Assembly (NCBI GenBank): GCA_030433355.1
Contig: JAUIMG010000012.1
Coordinates: forward strand, 26,418 to 90,417
Direction: 5' to 3'
From: Bacteroidia bacterium
GTDB lineage: Bacteria > Bacteroidota > Bacteroidia > Flavobacteriales_E > Vicingaceae
DNA length: 64,000 nt
This document shows, in pieces, positions 53,762-62,166 of this stretch. A program made the translations under genes and the position numbers. The notes beneath the pieces were generated by a model that had not been told where the DNA came from, searched no databases, and saw nothing but the letters and a program-made list of their open reading frames with translations. The first letter of the stretch is position 1; each line of letters begins with the position of its first letter.

Positions 53762-55888
53762 ATGATTACGAATGCTATTTCTTACGTCAATTCTATTACG
53801 AATACTCCAAAAAATCAGATAGAGGCTACGCTAAAGCTATTAGAGCAAGATGCTACTATCCCATTTATTGCCAGGTATAGGAAAGAAGCGACAGGCAATT
53901 TAGATGAAGTTGAAATTGAGAATATTTATAAGCTCAATCTTACTTTTCAAGAACTTCAAAAGAGAAAAGAATATGTTCTCAAAACAATTAAGGAACAAGG
54001 TAAGCTAACCGAAGACCTTGTGAAATCCATTTCAGACTGTTACGATTTAAACAGTTTAGAAGATATTTATTTACCCTATAAGTCTAAACGAGAAACTAAG
54101 GCTGACAAAGCTAGAAAACTTGGTTTGGAACCTCTAGCTAAGATTATAATGTCGCAGAACAATATGGACATTAATGGAGTTGCAAAAAGTTATTTAAATA
54201 AGGAGGTAAGCACCATAGAAGCTGCTTTAGAAGGTGCCAGATTTATTATGGCAGAATGGATGAATGAGAGAATTCCTTTGAGAGATATGCTTCGTAAGAT
54301 GATGGAGCGCAAGGCTAAAGTAGTTTCTACCTTAGTGAAATCTAAAAAAGAAGAGGCTGAAAAATTTAAAGACTACTTCCATTGGGAAGAAGATTTGTAT
54401 AGAATTCCAGCACATCGTTTTTTAGCAATAAGTAGAGGAGAAAATTTGGGTTTTTTGAAGTTTAAAATTGAACTGTCAAAAGCTGAAGTGGAAAGTAAAA
54501 TCTCCAATTATTTTATTAGAGGGAATAACTTTTCAGCGAATGAGCAAATAGAATTGGCCGCAAAAGATGCTTGGAGAAGATTGCTCCACCCTGCCCTAGA
54601 AAATGAATTTAAAAAGCTGCACAAAGTAAAAGCAGATGAAACTTCCATTAAAGTATTCGGTGAAAACCTAAAACAATTACTTTTAGCTGCACCCTTAGGA
54701 GAAAAACGAATTATGGCTATTGATCCCGGTTTTAGAACTGGGTGTAAGGTAGTTTGCTTGGATGAGACCGGTAATTTGCTATACAATGAAACCATTTACC
54801 CCCACCCTCCTAAAAACGAGCTTAAGCAAGCTATAAAAAAGATTTCCACTTTGGCGAGTGCTTATAAAATTGACGCTATTGCCATAGGTGATGGAACTGC
54901 AGGAAGAGAAACCGATAGCTTTATTCAAAAAATCACTTTCGATAGAAAGATATTTTCTTACCTAGTAAATGAAAATGGAGCATCTATCTATTCAGCATCA
55001 AAAGTTGCGAGAGATGAATTTCCTGATTACGATGTTACTGTTAGAGGAGCTGTATCTATCGGCAGAAGGCTCATGGACCCTTTAGCTGAATTGGTCAAAA
55101 TAGATCCTAAATCTATTGGTGTAGGTCAATACCAGCACGATGTAGATCAAAAGCTATTAAAAGAGTCATTGGAGAGAGTGGTTGAGTTTGCGGTGAATAA
55201 GGTTGGGGTTAACTTGAATACTGCTTCCAAGCATTTACTGCAATATGTTTCAGGTTTAGGAGAAAGTTTAGCAGAACGAATAGTTGATTACAGAACAGAA
55301 AATGGTTCTTTTCAAAATATTGAAGAACTGAAGAAAATAAAAGGTTTGGGAACTAAAGCCTTTCAACAGTCTGCGGGATTTTTAAGAATCTACAAAGATG
55401 AATTTAGCTTAGATCAAACTGCTATACATCCTGAAATTTACAAACAAATTCTGAAGATTTTAAAAGACAATAAGATAAAGTTAGGGGAAGTAAAAGATAG
55501 AAAAGAGGAAATAAAAAGCCTTGACTTGGAGAAATATGTAAGCAATGATTTAGGTCTTCCAACACTTTTAGATGCTCAAGAAGAGCTTTTAAATGCAGGG
55601 GCAGATATTCGTAAGCGAAAGAAAGCATTTCAATTTGATTCCACGGTAAAATCGGTGGAAGACTTAAGAATTGGAATGACCTTGCCTGGCTTGGTTTCTA
55701 ACATAACCAATTTTGGTGCTTTTGTAAATATTGGTATCAAACAAGATGGACTTATTCACCTTTCCAATATGGCGAATGAGTTTGTAAAAGATCCTAATGA
55801 ATACGTCCATTTGGGTATGGAGGTAAATGTAAAAGTACTTGATGTAGATAAAGAAAGAAGTAGAATTCAATTGAGTTTAAAGGATTAA
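53762..55888 (+). CDS. tex: Tex-family RNA-binding protein
   Basis: A 708-aa cytoplasmic transcription accessory protein. It has the Tex N-terminal domain (FIARYRKEATGNLDEVEIENIY), a YqgF/RNase H-like central region (IMAIDPGFRTGCKVV), helix-hairpin-helix units about 495-550 and a C-terminal S1 RNA-binding domain (GMTLPGLVSNITNFGAFV, about 640-708). Length and order are normal for Tex. Its stop abuts the convergent gene with no spacer. Confidence 0.95.
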   Translation: MITNAISYVNSITNTPKNQIEATLKLLEQDATIPFIARYRKEATGNLDEVEIENIYKLNLTFQELQKRKEYVLKTIKEQGKLTEDLVKSISDCYDLNSLEDIYLPYKSKRETKADKARKLGLEPLAKIIMSQNNMDINGVAKSYLNKEVSTIEAALEGARFIMAEWMNERIPLRDMLRKMMERKAKVVSTLVKSKKEEAEKFKDYFHWEEDLYRIPAHRFLAISRGENLGFLKFKIELSKAEVESKISNYFIRGNNFSANEQIELAAKDAWRRLLHPALENEFKKLHKVKADETSIKVFGENLKQLLLAAPLGEKRIMAIDPGFRTGCKVVCLDETGNLLYNETIYPHPPKNELKQAIKKISTLASAYKIDAIAIGDGTAGRETDSFIQKITFDRKIFSYLVNENGASIYSASKVARDEFPDYDVTVRGAVSIGRRLMDPLAELVKIDPKSIGVGQYQHDVDQKLLKESLERVVEFAVNKVGVNLNTASKHLLQYVSGLGESLAERIVDYRTENGSFQNIEELKKIKGLGTKAFQQSAGFLRIYKDEFSLDQTAIHPEIYKQILKILKDNKIKLGEVKDRKEEIKSLDLEKYVSNDLGLPTLLDAQEELLNAGADIRKRKKAFQFDSTVKSVEDLRIGMTLPGLVSNITNFGAFVNIGIKQDGLIHLSNMANEFVKDPNEYVHLGMEVNVKVLDVDKERSRIQLSLKD

Positions 55889-57640
55889 TCAGTTCTCTTC
55901 TTCTATTGGCTGATATAATTGAAATAAATAGAGATTATCTATACCTAATTCTTTTTTTATTATTTTGTTCCATTTTAACATTCCTTCTTTATTCCTACCA
56001 ATTTCAACATCAGCAAAAAAGATATTAATTATTTCTTCAATATTAAGCTCTGTTTCAGCATGTAACTTAATAATAGATGTTTGTTCCAAGTCAGAAAATC
56101 TAATTTTACTTTCTAGTTTTCTTTTTTCAATCTCTATCAAATCGAAAAACATATTTATCATGCAATTAGACTCCAAGTCTAAATTGAATAGATAATAGCT
56201 TTCATAATTATCAAAAATTGATTTTATCAATACATCTGTTGAATCCTTGTAAGTATTAATATCGATAAGAATCTTGCCAATCAATCTATAACTTGGCTGA
56301 TTAACTTCATATTCTGCATACTGTTCTAAGTCTTTAAAAATGATTCTTTTTTCGCTCCACTCAATAGAAGAATAATTAAAGAAATCTGATAAATCTCTTT
56401 TTATTTTATTATTATAGAATTTGTTAGTGTAGGCGCTTGGGTCTTTTAGAAATTCCTCATTTTCAACTCGATCATAATTGATTTTCAGTTCTTTATTATT
56501 TTCCCAAAAGAAATTATTGTAAGGCAAAAAACTTAAACTCTGATAATCTGATAGGTCTTCTTCTTTTTGCTTATAAATTGGAAGGTCAAAGGTGTTGTTA
56601 TAATCAAAGCTGTAAAACACTGCTTCTGTATTAACTAAGTAGGCTTCACCATTTTCTCTCTGATATTTAAAATCGTATTTAAAGTCTACATGCTCTAAAA
56701 CCATCCCTTCTTCTCTTGCATTAAAGGTTTTAGAAATAGTCAGATTTTTCTTTAAAAGAATATCCTTTTCATACAAAGAAACAATAGGGTATTCGTATAA
56801 ATTATTACCACTTAATTCTACTTTTATAATTGCAGTATCACTTGCATTTAACCAAACTTTGCAATTAAATTTCTTAGTGGCGTCATTTTTGGGAACGAAG
56901 GATAATACTTTAATACTATCATTCTCCTTATTTATAAATTCTGAATACAATTCTACAAAGTAGCTTTTTAAGATTTTATTCTTATTCAACTGTAATGGAC
57001 TTTTTGGAAAATTATCTACAACGGAAAAAAGTCTATGTTTTATTATGGGCTTAGAACTCTCTAAAGAAGCGAAAAAGATATTGTTGTCTTGCTTTAAACC
57101 GATCTGTCCAGCTTTTAATTTTGTACTTATCAAATCATATCCTAAAATTCTAACATTATAAAAGCTCTCAACAAGCTCTACTTGATTCTCATCAATAAAG
57201 CTCTTAAGCTGATAGTATCCTTTTGCGTCTATTATTTCTTTTGCTCCCTTTTTCTTGCTTTCGAGAATCAAATCAATTAGATAATTATAGTTTTTTGGTT
57301 TTATAATAACTTCCTTGAGCTCAAACTGATTTACTTGCATATAGACTTCATAGAATAATTTGCCCTTCTCTAAAGCAATAAGCTTTGTCTTGTAACCTAA
57401 ATAAGAGACTACTATGCTATCTTTAAATGATTCTGCAGGAATTTCAAAGTAGCCATCAAAATTTGAAATTGTAGCTAGCTTATTATTTTTGTTATAAATA
57501 GTTGCAAAGGATAACGGTACATTATTCAAAGAATCATAAAGCTTACCTTTTAGAATTTCTGAGTCTAAAGATGACTGCGAGTAGATTAAATTAGAAGTAA
57601 TCACTAGCAGAGAAATAAGAAATCTCAATTTAATCTTCAT
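55889..57640 (-). CDS. Exported protein with carboxypeptidase-like regulatory domain
   Basis: A 583-aa exported protein. After a signal peptide (ends IYSQS) there is a CarboxypepD_reg-like beta domain (GKLYDSLNNVPLSFATIY to DSIVVSYLGYKT). This domain precedes many Bacteroidota outer-membrane and TonB-linked proteins. The rest is a large domain I do not recognise (FNCKVWLNASDTAIIKVEL). ATG at 57640 gives the signal peptide MKIKLRFLISLLVITSN; the frame opens at 57652. Possible role in nutrient uptake; unproven. Confidence 0.75.
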   Translation of the reverse strand: MKIKLRFLISLLVITSNLIYSQSSLDSEILKGKLYDSLNNVPLSFATIYNKNNKLATISNFDGYFEIPAESFKDSIVVSYLGYKTKLIALEKGKLFYEVYMQVNQFELKEVIIKPKNYNYLIDLILESKKKGAKEIIDAKGYYQLKSFIDENQVELVESFYNVRILGYDLISTKLKAGQIGLKQDNNIFFASLESSKPIIKHRLFSVVDNFPKSPLQLNKNKILKSYFVELYSEFINKENDSIKVLSFVPKNDATKKFNCKVWLNASDTAIIKVELSGNNLYEYPIVSLYEKDILLKKNLTISKTFNAREEGMVLEHVDFKYDFKYQRENGEAYLVNTEAVFYSFDYNNTFDLPIYKQKEEDLSDYQSLSFLPYNNFFWENNKELKINYDRVENEEFLKDPSAYTNKFYNNKIKRDLSDFFNYSSIEWSEKRIIFKDLEQYAEYEVNQPSYRLIGKILIDINTYKDSTDVLIKSIFDNYESYYLFNLDLESNCMINMFFDLIEIEKRKLESKIRFSDLEQTSIIKLHAETELNIEEIINIFFADVEIGRNKEGMLKWNKIIKKELGIDNLYLFQLYQPIEEEN

Positions 57641-57801
57641 TAAGAAATTCAATGTAAAAAGATAAATATATCCATTTAATGAATTGTCATAAAGGGATAT
57701 AGTTAATTACCAATCTATCTAATGGTTTTAAATAATCAAAATCCAAGGCTATATAACATGTTTAAGATTGCAGCCTGCTTTCTTTTGATAACTTTGGATT
57801 C

Positions 57802-60024
57802 TTGAAAAAGATTTTCAAATATTCAACAATCCTTTTACTCATAGGTCTTATAGCAGTAGCTACATTTCTAGCAACCTTATTTCTTGGTGGCTTTGGTAAA
57901 ATACCTTCAAAAAAAGATTTAGAGTCTATAAAAAATGAAAGTGCTACCCTTATTATTTCTAAAGATGGTGAGCTAATTGGAAAATTATTTTCAGAGAACA
58001 GAACAAATATATCTTATGACTCTCTTCCTCAATCGCTCGTAAATGCCTTAATAGCTACCGAAGATGCACGTTTCTATGAACATGAAGGTATAGATGGTGT
58101 GGCATTGTTAAGAGTTCTATTTAAAAGCATCTTACTAGCAGATCGAAGTTCTGGAGGAGGAAGTACCTTAAGTCAACAATTAGCTAAAAATCTTTTTGGA
58201 AGGAAAGAATATGGAAAGATTTCCGTAGGAGTAAATAAGCTGAAAGAAATCATTTTAGCCAATCGTTTAGAGAGTATATACTCAAAAGAAGAAATTATAG
58301 AACTTTATTTTAACACAGTTCCATTTGGCGAGAATGTATATGGCATAGAGGCTGCTGCACAGAGGTTTTTCACTAAGTCTGTAAGTAAATTACAAGTTGA
58401 AGAGGCTGCCATGTTAGTTGGTATGCTAAAAGCAAATACAAAATACAATCCTAAGCTTCATCCTGAAAATGCATTAAATAGAAGATCAATAGTATTACAT
58501 CAGATGAATAAGTATAACTACTTGTCTAATAAAAACTTAGACTCTATAAATAGTCTGCCATTAACCTTAAACTATTCCAACCTAATTAGGCATGGCAAAG
58601 CACCTTATTTCGTTAGTCAAGTAGAAAAAGAATTGAAGGCGATTTTAACCCAAGTAGAGAAAAGTACAGGAGTTAGATACGACTATAAAAAGGATGGTTT
58701 AACTGTAAATAGCACCTTAAACTCCAATCTACAACTGGCCGCACAAAATAGTCTAAAGAAACACCTATCTAAAATGCAAAAGCAATTAGATAAATTATAC
58801 AGCTATGGAGTATCTAAGAAAGAAATTACTGCCTTAGCTAATAAACTAGCTGCCAGAGATAAGATAGATATTAATGATAAAGAGGAAAAAGAAAGAAGAC
58901 TTTTCTATTGGGAGAATCAAGACAGTGGAATTAGAACGACAGTTAAAGACAGTATCATTCATATATTAAGTCAATTGCATGCTGGTATTTTAGCGTTAAA
59001 CCCTAATAACGGAGCAATTGCCGCATGGGTTGGTGGAATTAACTTTATGTTTTACCCTTTTGATCAATTATTAGCTAAAAGACAATTGGCCTCTACTTTT
59101 AAACCTATTCTATATGCTGAGGCTCTAAGAAAAGGAAGAAATTTATGTGATTATATTTCCAATGAGCCTATTGAACTAAGCGACTATGATAATTGGTCGC
59201 CATCCAATTATGATGGGAAGTCTGGAGGTTCTTATTCTCTGGCCGCCGCCCTAGCCTATTCTAAAAATATACCAACAGTGCACCTTTACTTTGAAACTGA
59301 ACTTTCAAGTTTAGCCCAACTATGGAATAATTTAGGCTTTATTGATAACTTAAATGAAGGTCCTTCAGTTATTCTAGGAACTAATTCTGTAAATGCTTTG
59401 GAACTAGCTGTGGCCTATTCCACTTTTGCTAATAATGGTAAGCTCGTTAATCCTTATACGATTGAAAGTATTTACAACCAAGAAGGAGAATTAATTTATA
59501 AAAAAGAAGAAACAAAAAGCGAAAGGGTTTTAGATGTAATTACCACAAAGAAAATTAATACCATACTTGAAAAGGCCATTAATCAAGGGACAGGAAATGC
59601 AATTCGAAATAGGTATGGATTAAAATTCCCTTTTGCAGGCAAAACTGGAACCTCACAGAACTATGCAGACGCTTGGTTTGTCGGTTATAATAAAAACTTG
59701 CTAATCGTGAGTCGCGTTGGAGCCTCTTACCCCTCTATCCATTTTAAAAGTGGATCTCTTGGTTCAGGAAGTGCTCTTGCTTTGCCTCTCACTGCCCTTA
59801 CATTAAAAGAAGCTATTCTTAATGATGACTTCAGAAAGTTAATGTATAACTCTCAATTAAATTCCATTGGAGCTGTAGGTTGTGATGATTTTAAAGAAGC
59901 TGATTTTGTCGACCAAATATTTAATGTATTCAAAAAGAAAGAAAGTAGTCTTGAGAATGAGCAAAAGAGAGCGAAGAAAAAGAAGAAAGTAAAGGGTTTT
60001 TTTAAGAAGGTTTTTGGCGATTAG
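57802..60024 (+). CDS. Class A penicillin-binding protein (PBP1A/1C-like)
   Basis: A 740-aa bifunctional peptidoglycan synthase. Transmembrane anchor (10-30). The GT51 glycosyltransferase domain has the catalytic Glu87 in TEDARFYEHEG and STLSQQLAKN (121-130). The transpeptidase domain has STFK (431-434), SKN (487-489) and KTGT (614-617). All are intact. A TTG start fits; an in-frame stop is upstream. A Lys-rich tail ends the protein. Confidence 0.93.
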   Translation: MKKIFKYSTILLLIGLIAVATFLATLFLGGFGKIPSKKDLESIKNESATLIISKDGELIGKLFSENRTNISYDSLPQSLVNALIATEDARFYEHEGIDGVALLRVLFKSILLADRSSGGGSTLSQQLAKNLFGRKEYGKISVGVNKLKEIILANRLESIYSKEEIIELYFNTVPFGENVYGIEAAAQRFFTKSVSKLQVEEAAMLVGMLKANTKYNPKLHPENALNRRSIVLHQMNKYNYLSNKNLDSINSLPLTLNYSNLIRHGKAPYFVSQVEKELKAILTQVEKSTGVRYDYKKDGLTVNSTLNSNLQLAAQNSLKKHLSKMQKQLDKLYSYGVSKKEITALANKLAARDKIDINDKEEKERRLFYWENQDSGIRTTVKDSIIHILSQLHAGILALNPNNGAIAAWVGGINFMFYPFDQLLAKRQLASTFKPILYAEALRKGRNLCDYISNEPIELSDYDNWSPSNYDGKSGGSYSLAAALAYSKNIPTVHLYFETELSSLAQLWNNLGFIDNLNEGPSVILGTNSVNALELAVAYSTFANNGKLVNPYTIESIYNQEGELIYKKEETKSERVLDVITTKKINTILEKAINQGTGNAIRNRYGLKFPFAGKTGTSQNYADAWFVGYNKNLLIVSRVGASYPSIHFKSGSLGSGSALALPLTALTLKEAILNDDFRKLMYNSQLNSIGAVGCDDFKEADFVDQIFNVFKKKESSLENEQKRAKKKKKVKGFFKKVFGD

Positions 60025-60099
60025 TTCATTATGTAACATTTGTTATATAAGCTGCAATGAAGGAGCTTTAATTTTGTAGTGTAATTTAAATCGAAAATA

Positions 60100-60399
60100 A
60101 TGGGAGTTTTAAAAGAACTAAGAGATATGCTATTTGGACCAAAGGTTGATTATAAACAATTAATGGAAGGAGGTGCAGTAATTATTGATGTAAGAACTCC
60201 AGGGGAATTTAAATCCGGTCATAAAAAAGGAAGCGTAAATATTCCTCTTCAAAACCTTTCTTCTAAAATAAGTAAGTATAAAAACAAAGAAGTAATTGTA
60301 GTTTGTAAATCAGGCATGAGGGCTTCATCTGCCAAAAGAATGTTTGAACAAGAAGGAATTAAATGCTACAATGCAGGGGCTTGGCAGAGTTTAAATTAA
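60100..60399 (+). CDS. Rhodanese-like domain protein
   Basis: A 99-aa single-domain rhodanese. It has VIIDVRTPGEFKSGHKKGS and the active-site Cys69 in VVCKSGMRASS. It may carry sulfur from thiosulfate or persulfide. Located 75 bases downstream of the penicillin-binding protein gene. Confidence 0.92.
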   Translation: MGVLKELRDMLFGPKVDYKQLMEGGAVIIDVRTPGEFKSGHKKGSVNIPLQNLSSKISKYKNKEVIVVCKSGMRASSAKRMFEQEGIKCYNAGAWQSLN

Positions 60400-60504
60400 A
60401 ATCAAGTGTTCATGAATCAAGTTTAAAAAACTTAAAATAATTTATTTAATGCTTGCTAATTGATTTCATAGGTTTAATTTTGACTTGTAAATAATGCTAA
60501 AAAA

Positions 60505-60918
60505 TTGATTAAGTATTTAGTATTTCTTTCTCTAACTCTCTCTTTCTTTTCAAGCTTTGCTTTAAGTTTGAATAAGCATTCTTACTATAATTCTCTCACA
60601 AATCAAGAGTTTCATGTAGCAGGCAATTCTTTTGCAGGCGATAATCTTTCTATAAACCCTTATTCGTCAAATCACGATAAAGAGAGTAGCAATTTGCCTT
60701 TATTGCCTATAGAAAATAAAAAAGAGAGCGAAGACGATGATGATACTAGCTCTCATAAAAAGATTGTGGATTGTAGTAAACATTATGTTTCCTTAATATA
60801 CTTAGCTGAGATAGGAAACTATTTTGAAGCTCCGCAAACAAAGACTCTTTTTCAATCTGAATTTGTTTTCTTTATTGATCACACCCTATTTCTCGAATTA
60901 GAAGTATTCCTTATTTGA
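60505..60918 (+). CDS. Small exported protein upstream of RND operon
   Basis: A 137-aa protein starting with a TTG and a signal-peptide-like stretch (residues 1-20, FFSSFALS). The mature part is rich in Asp, Glu and His, with one long acidic run (KESEDDDDTSSHKK). No domain is recognised. Position before an adaptor gene resembles that of the His-rich protein before czcA at 15691, although the sequences do not clearly match. Confidence 0.55.
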   Translation: MIKYLVFLSLTLSFFSSFALSLNKHSYYNSLTNQEFHVAGNSFAGDNLSINPYSSNHDKESSNLPLLPIENKKESEDDDDTSSHKKIVDCSKHYVSLIYLAEIGNYFEAPQTKTLFQSEFVFFIDHTLFLELEVFLI

Positions 60919-60929
60919 TTTCTTAAACT

Positions 60930-61043
60930 AGAAGCTACTTTCAGCTTCTCCGACTAGATTCTAGTCCACTCAAACTATTCCTTCACAAAGGAATAGTCTC
61001 AAAAGCATTTTTAATTTTTAAAATCCAAGAGCATAAGCTCTTG
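60930..61043. promoter_or_regulatory. Four consecutive hairpins upstream of the RND adaptor gene
   Basis: In 114 bases: AGAAGCT/AGCTTCT (60930-60936 with 60943-60949), GACTAG/CTAGTC (60952-60957 with 60961-60966), ACTATTCCTT/AAGGAATAGT (60974-60983 with 60988-60997, a 10-bp stem) and CAAGAGC/GCTCTTG (61026-61032 with 61037-61043). The last lies just before the ATG at 61058. They could be terminators, attenuators or repeat units. Confidence 0.7.
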
Positions 61044-61057
61044 ATAAACTCAATTTT

Positions 61058-62143
61058 ATGAAGTATTTATTGCTAATACTAAGTATATCAGCTTCCACTC
61101 TAATTAGTAGCTGCCATTTAAACGAAGAGCATCATCAAGGTGCCGAAAATACCTTTAAAGTAACTAGTCCCCTAATCATGGACACTTCCTTTACCAAAGA
61201 GTATGTATGCCAAATCAGGTCTATTAACCATATAGAACTAAGGGCCCTAGAGAGAGGCTACCTACAAGAAATATTTGTAGATGAAGGGCAATTTATTAAA
61301 AAGGGACAATTGATGTTTCAAATTATGCCAATGCTTTATGAGGCTGAAATGAAAATGGCTCAAGCCGAAGTCAACTTTGCTAAAATAGAGTATCAAAATT
61401 CCAAAAGACTTGTTGATAGCAATATCGTTTCTCCTAATGAATTAGCGATGCTTGCTGCAAAATTAGATAAAGCAGAAGCTGAACTTGCCTTGAAAAAAGT
61501 TCATTTAGACTTTACCCAAATTCACGCACCATTTTCTGGTATAATGGATCGTTTTGAAGTACGACTAGGGAGTTTGGTAGATGAAGGTGAGTTACTTACA
61601 AGTCTTTCAGACAATACCAAGCTCTGGGTTTATTTCAATGTATCTGAGGCGGAGTATTTAGATTATATGCAACAAGTTCATTCTGATAGTTTGACAAAGG
61701 TAAAATTGCTCATGGCCAATAATAAGATTTTCGATTACGAAGGTGTTGTTGAGACGATAGAAGCTGATTTTAATAATGAAACTGGTAATATTCCTTTTAG
61801 AGCAACTTTTCCGAATCCAAAAGGATTGCTTAGACATGGGGAAACAGGAAGTATACTTATGACTATTCCTTTGAATGACGCTCTTCTAATCCCTCAAAAA
61901 GCAACCTTTGAAGTACTCGATAAGAAATATGTGTATGTATTGGATGAAGAAAATCGGGTTCAATCTAGACTAATCAAAATACAACAAGAACTTCCTCATT
62001 TATTCGCAGTTGAAAGCGGTTTAGATAAGAACGATAAAATCCTATTGGAAGGCATAAGCCTAGTAAGAGAAAATGAGGAGGTAAAAGCTGAATTTATAAG
62101 TCCTGAATCCGCATTTTCTGATTTAGAGCTCTATGCAGAATAA
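61058..62143 (+). CDS. Efflux RND periplasmic adaptor, AcrA-like lipoprotein
   Basis: A 361-aa membrane-fusion lipoprotein with a lipobox ending SSC (Cys19). It has lipoyl and barrel domains (LRALERGYLQEIFVDEGQFIKKGQL; APFSGIMDRFEVRLGSLVDEGELL). First of an operon with the RND permease gene 23 bases downstream. Confidence 0.92.
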   Translation: MKYLLLILSISASTLISSCHLNEEHHQGAENTFKVTSPLIMDTSFTKEYVCQIRSINHIELRALERGYLQEIFVDEGQFIKKGQLMFQIMPMLYEAEMKMAQAEVNFAKIEYQNSKRLVDSNIVSPNELAMLAAKLDKAEAELALKKVHLDFTQIHAPFSGIMDRFEVRLGSLVDEGELLTSLSDNTKLWVYFNVSEAEYLDYMQQVHSDSLTKVKLLMANNKIFDYEGVVETIEADFNNETGNIPFRATFPNPKGLLRHGETGSILMTIPLNDALLIPQKATFEVLDKKYVYVLDEENRVQSRLIKIQQELPHLFAVESGLDKNDKILLEGISLVRENEEVKAEFISPESAFSDLELYAE

Positions 62144-62166
62144 ATTTTATTTAAAAAATTATAGAA

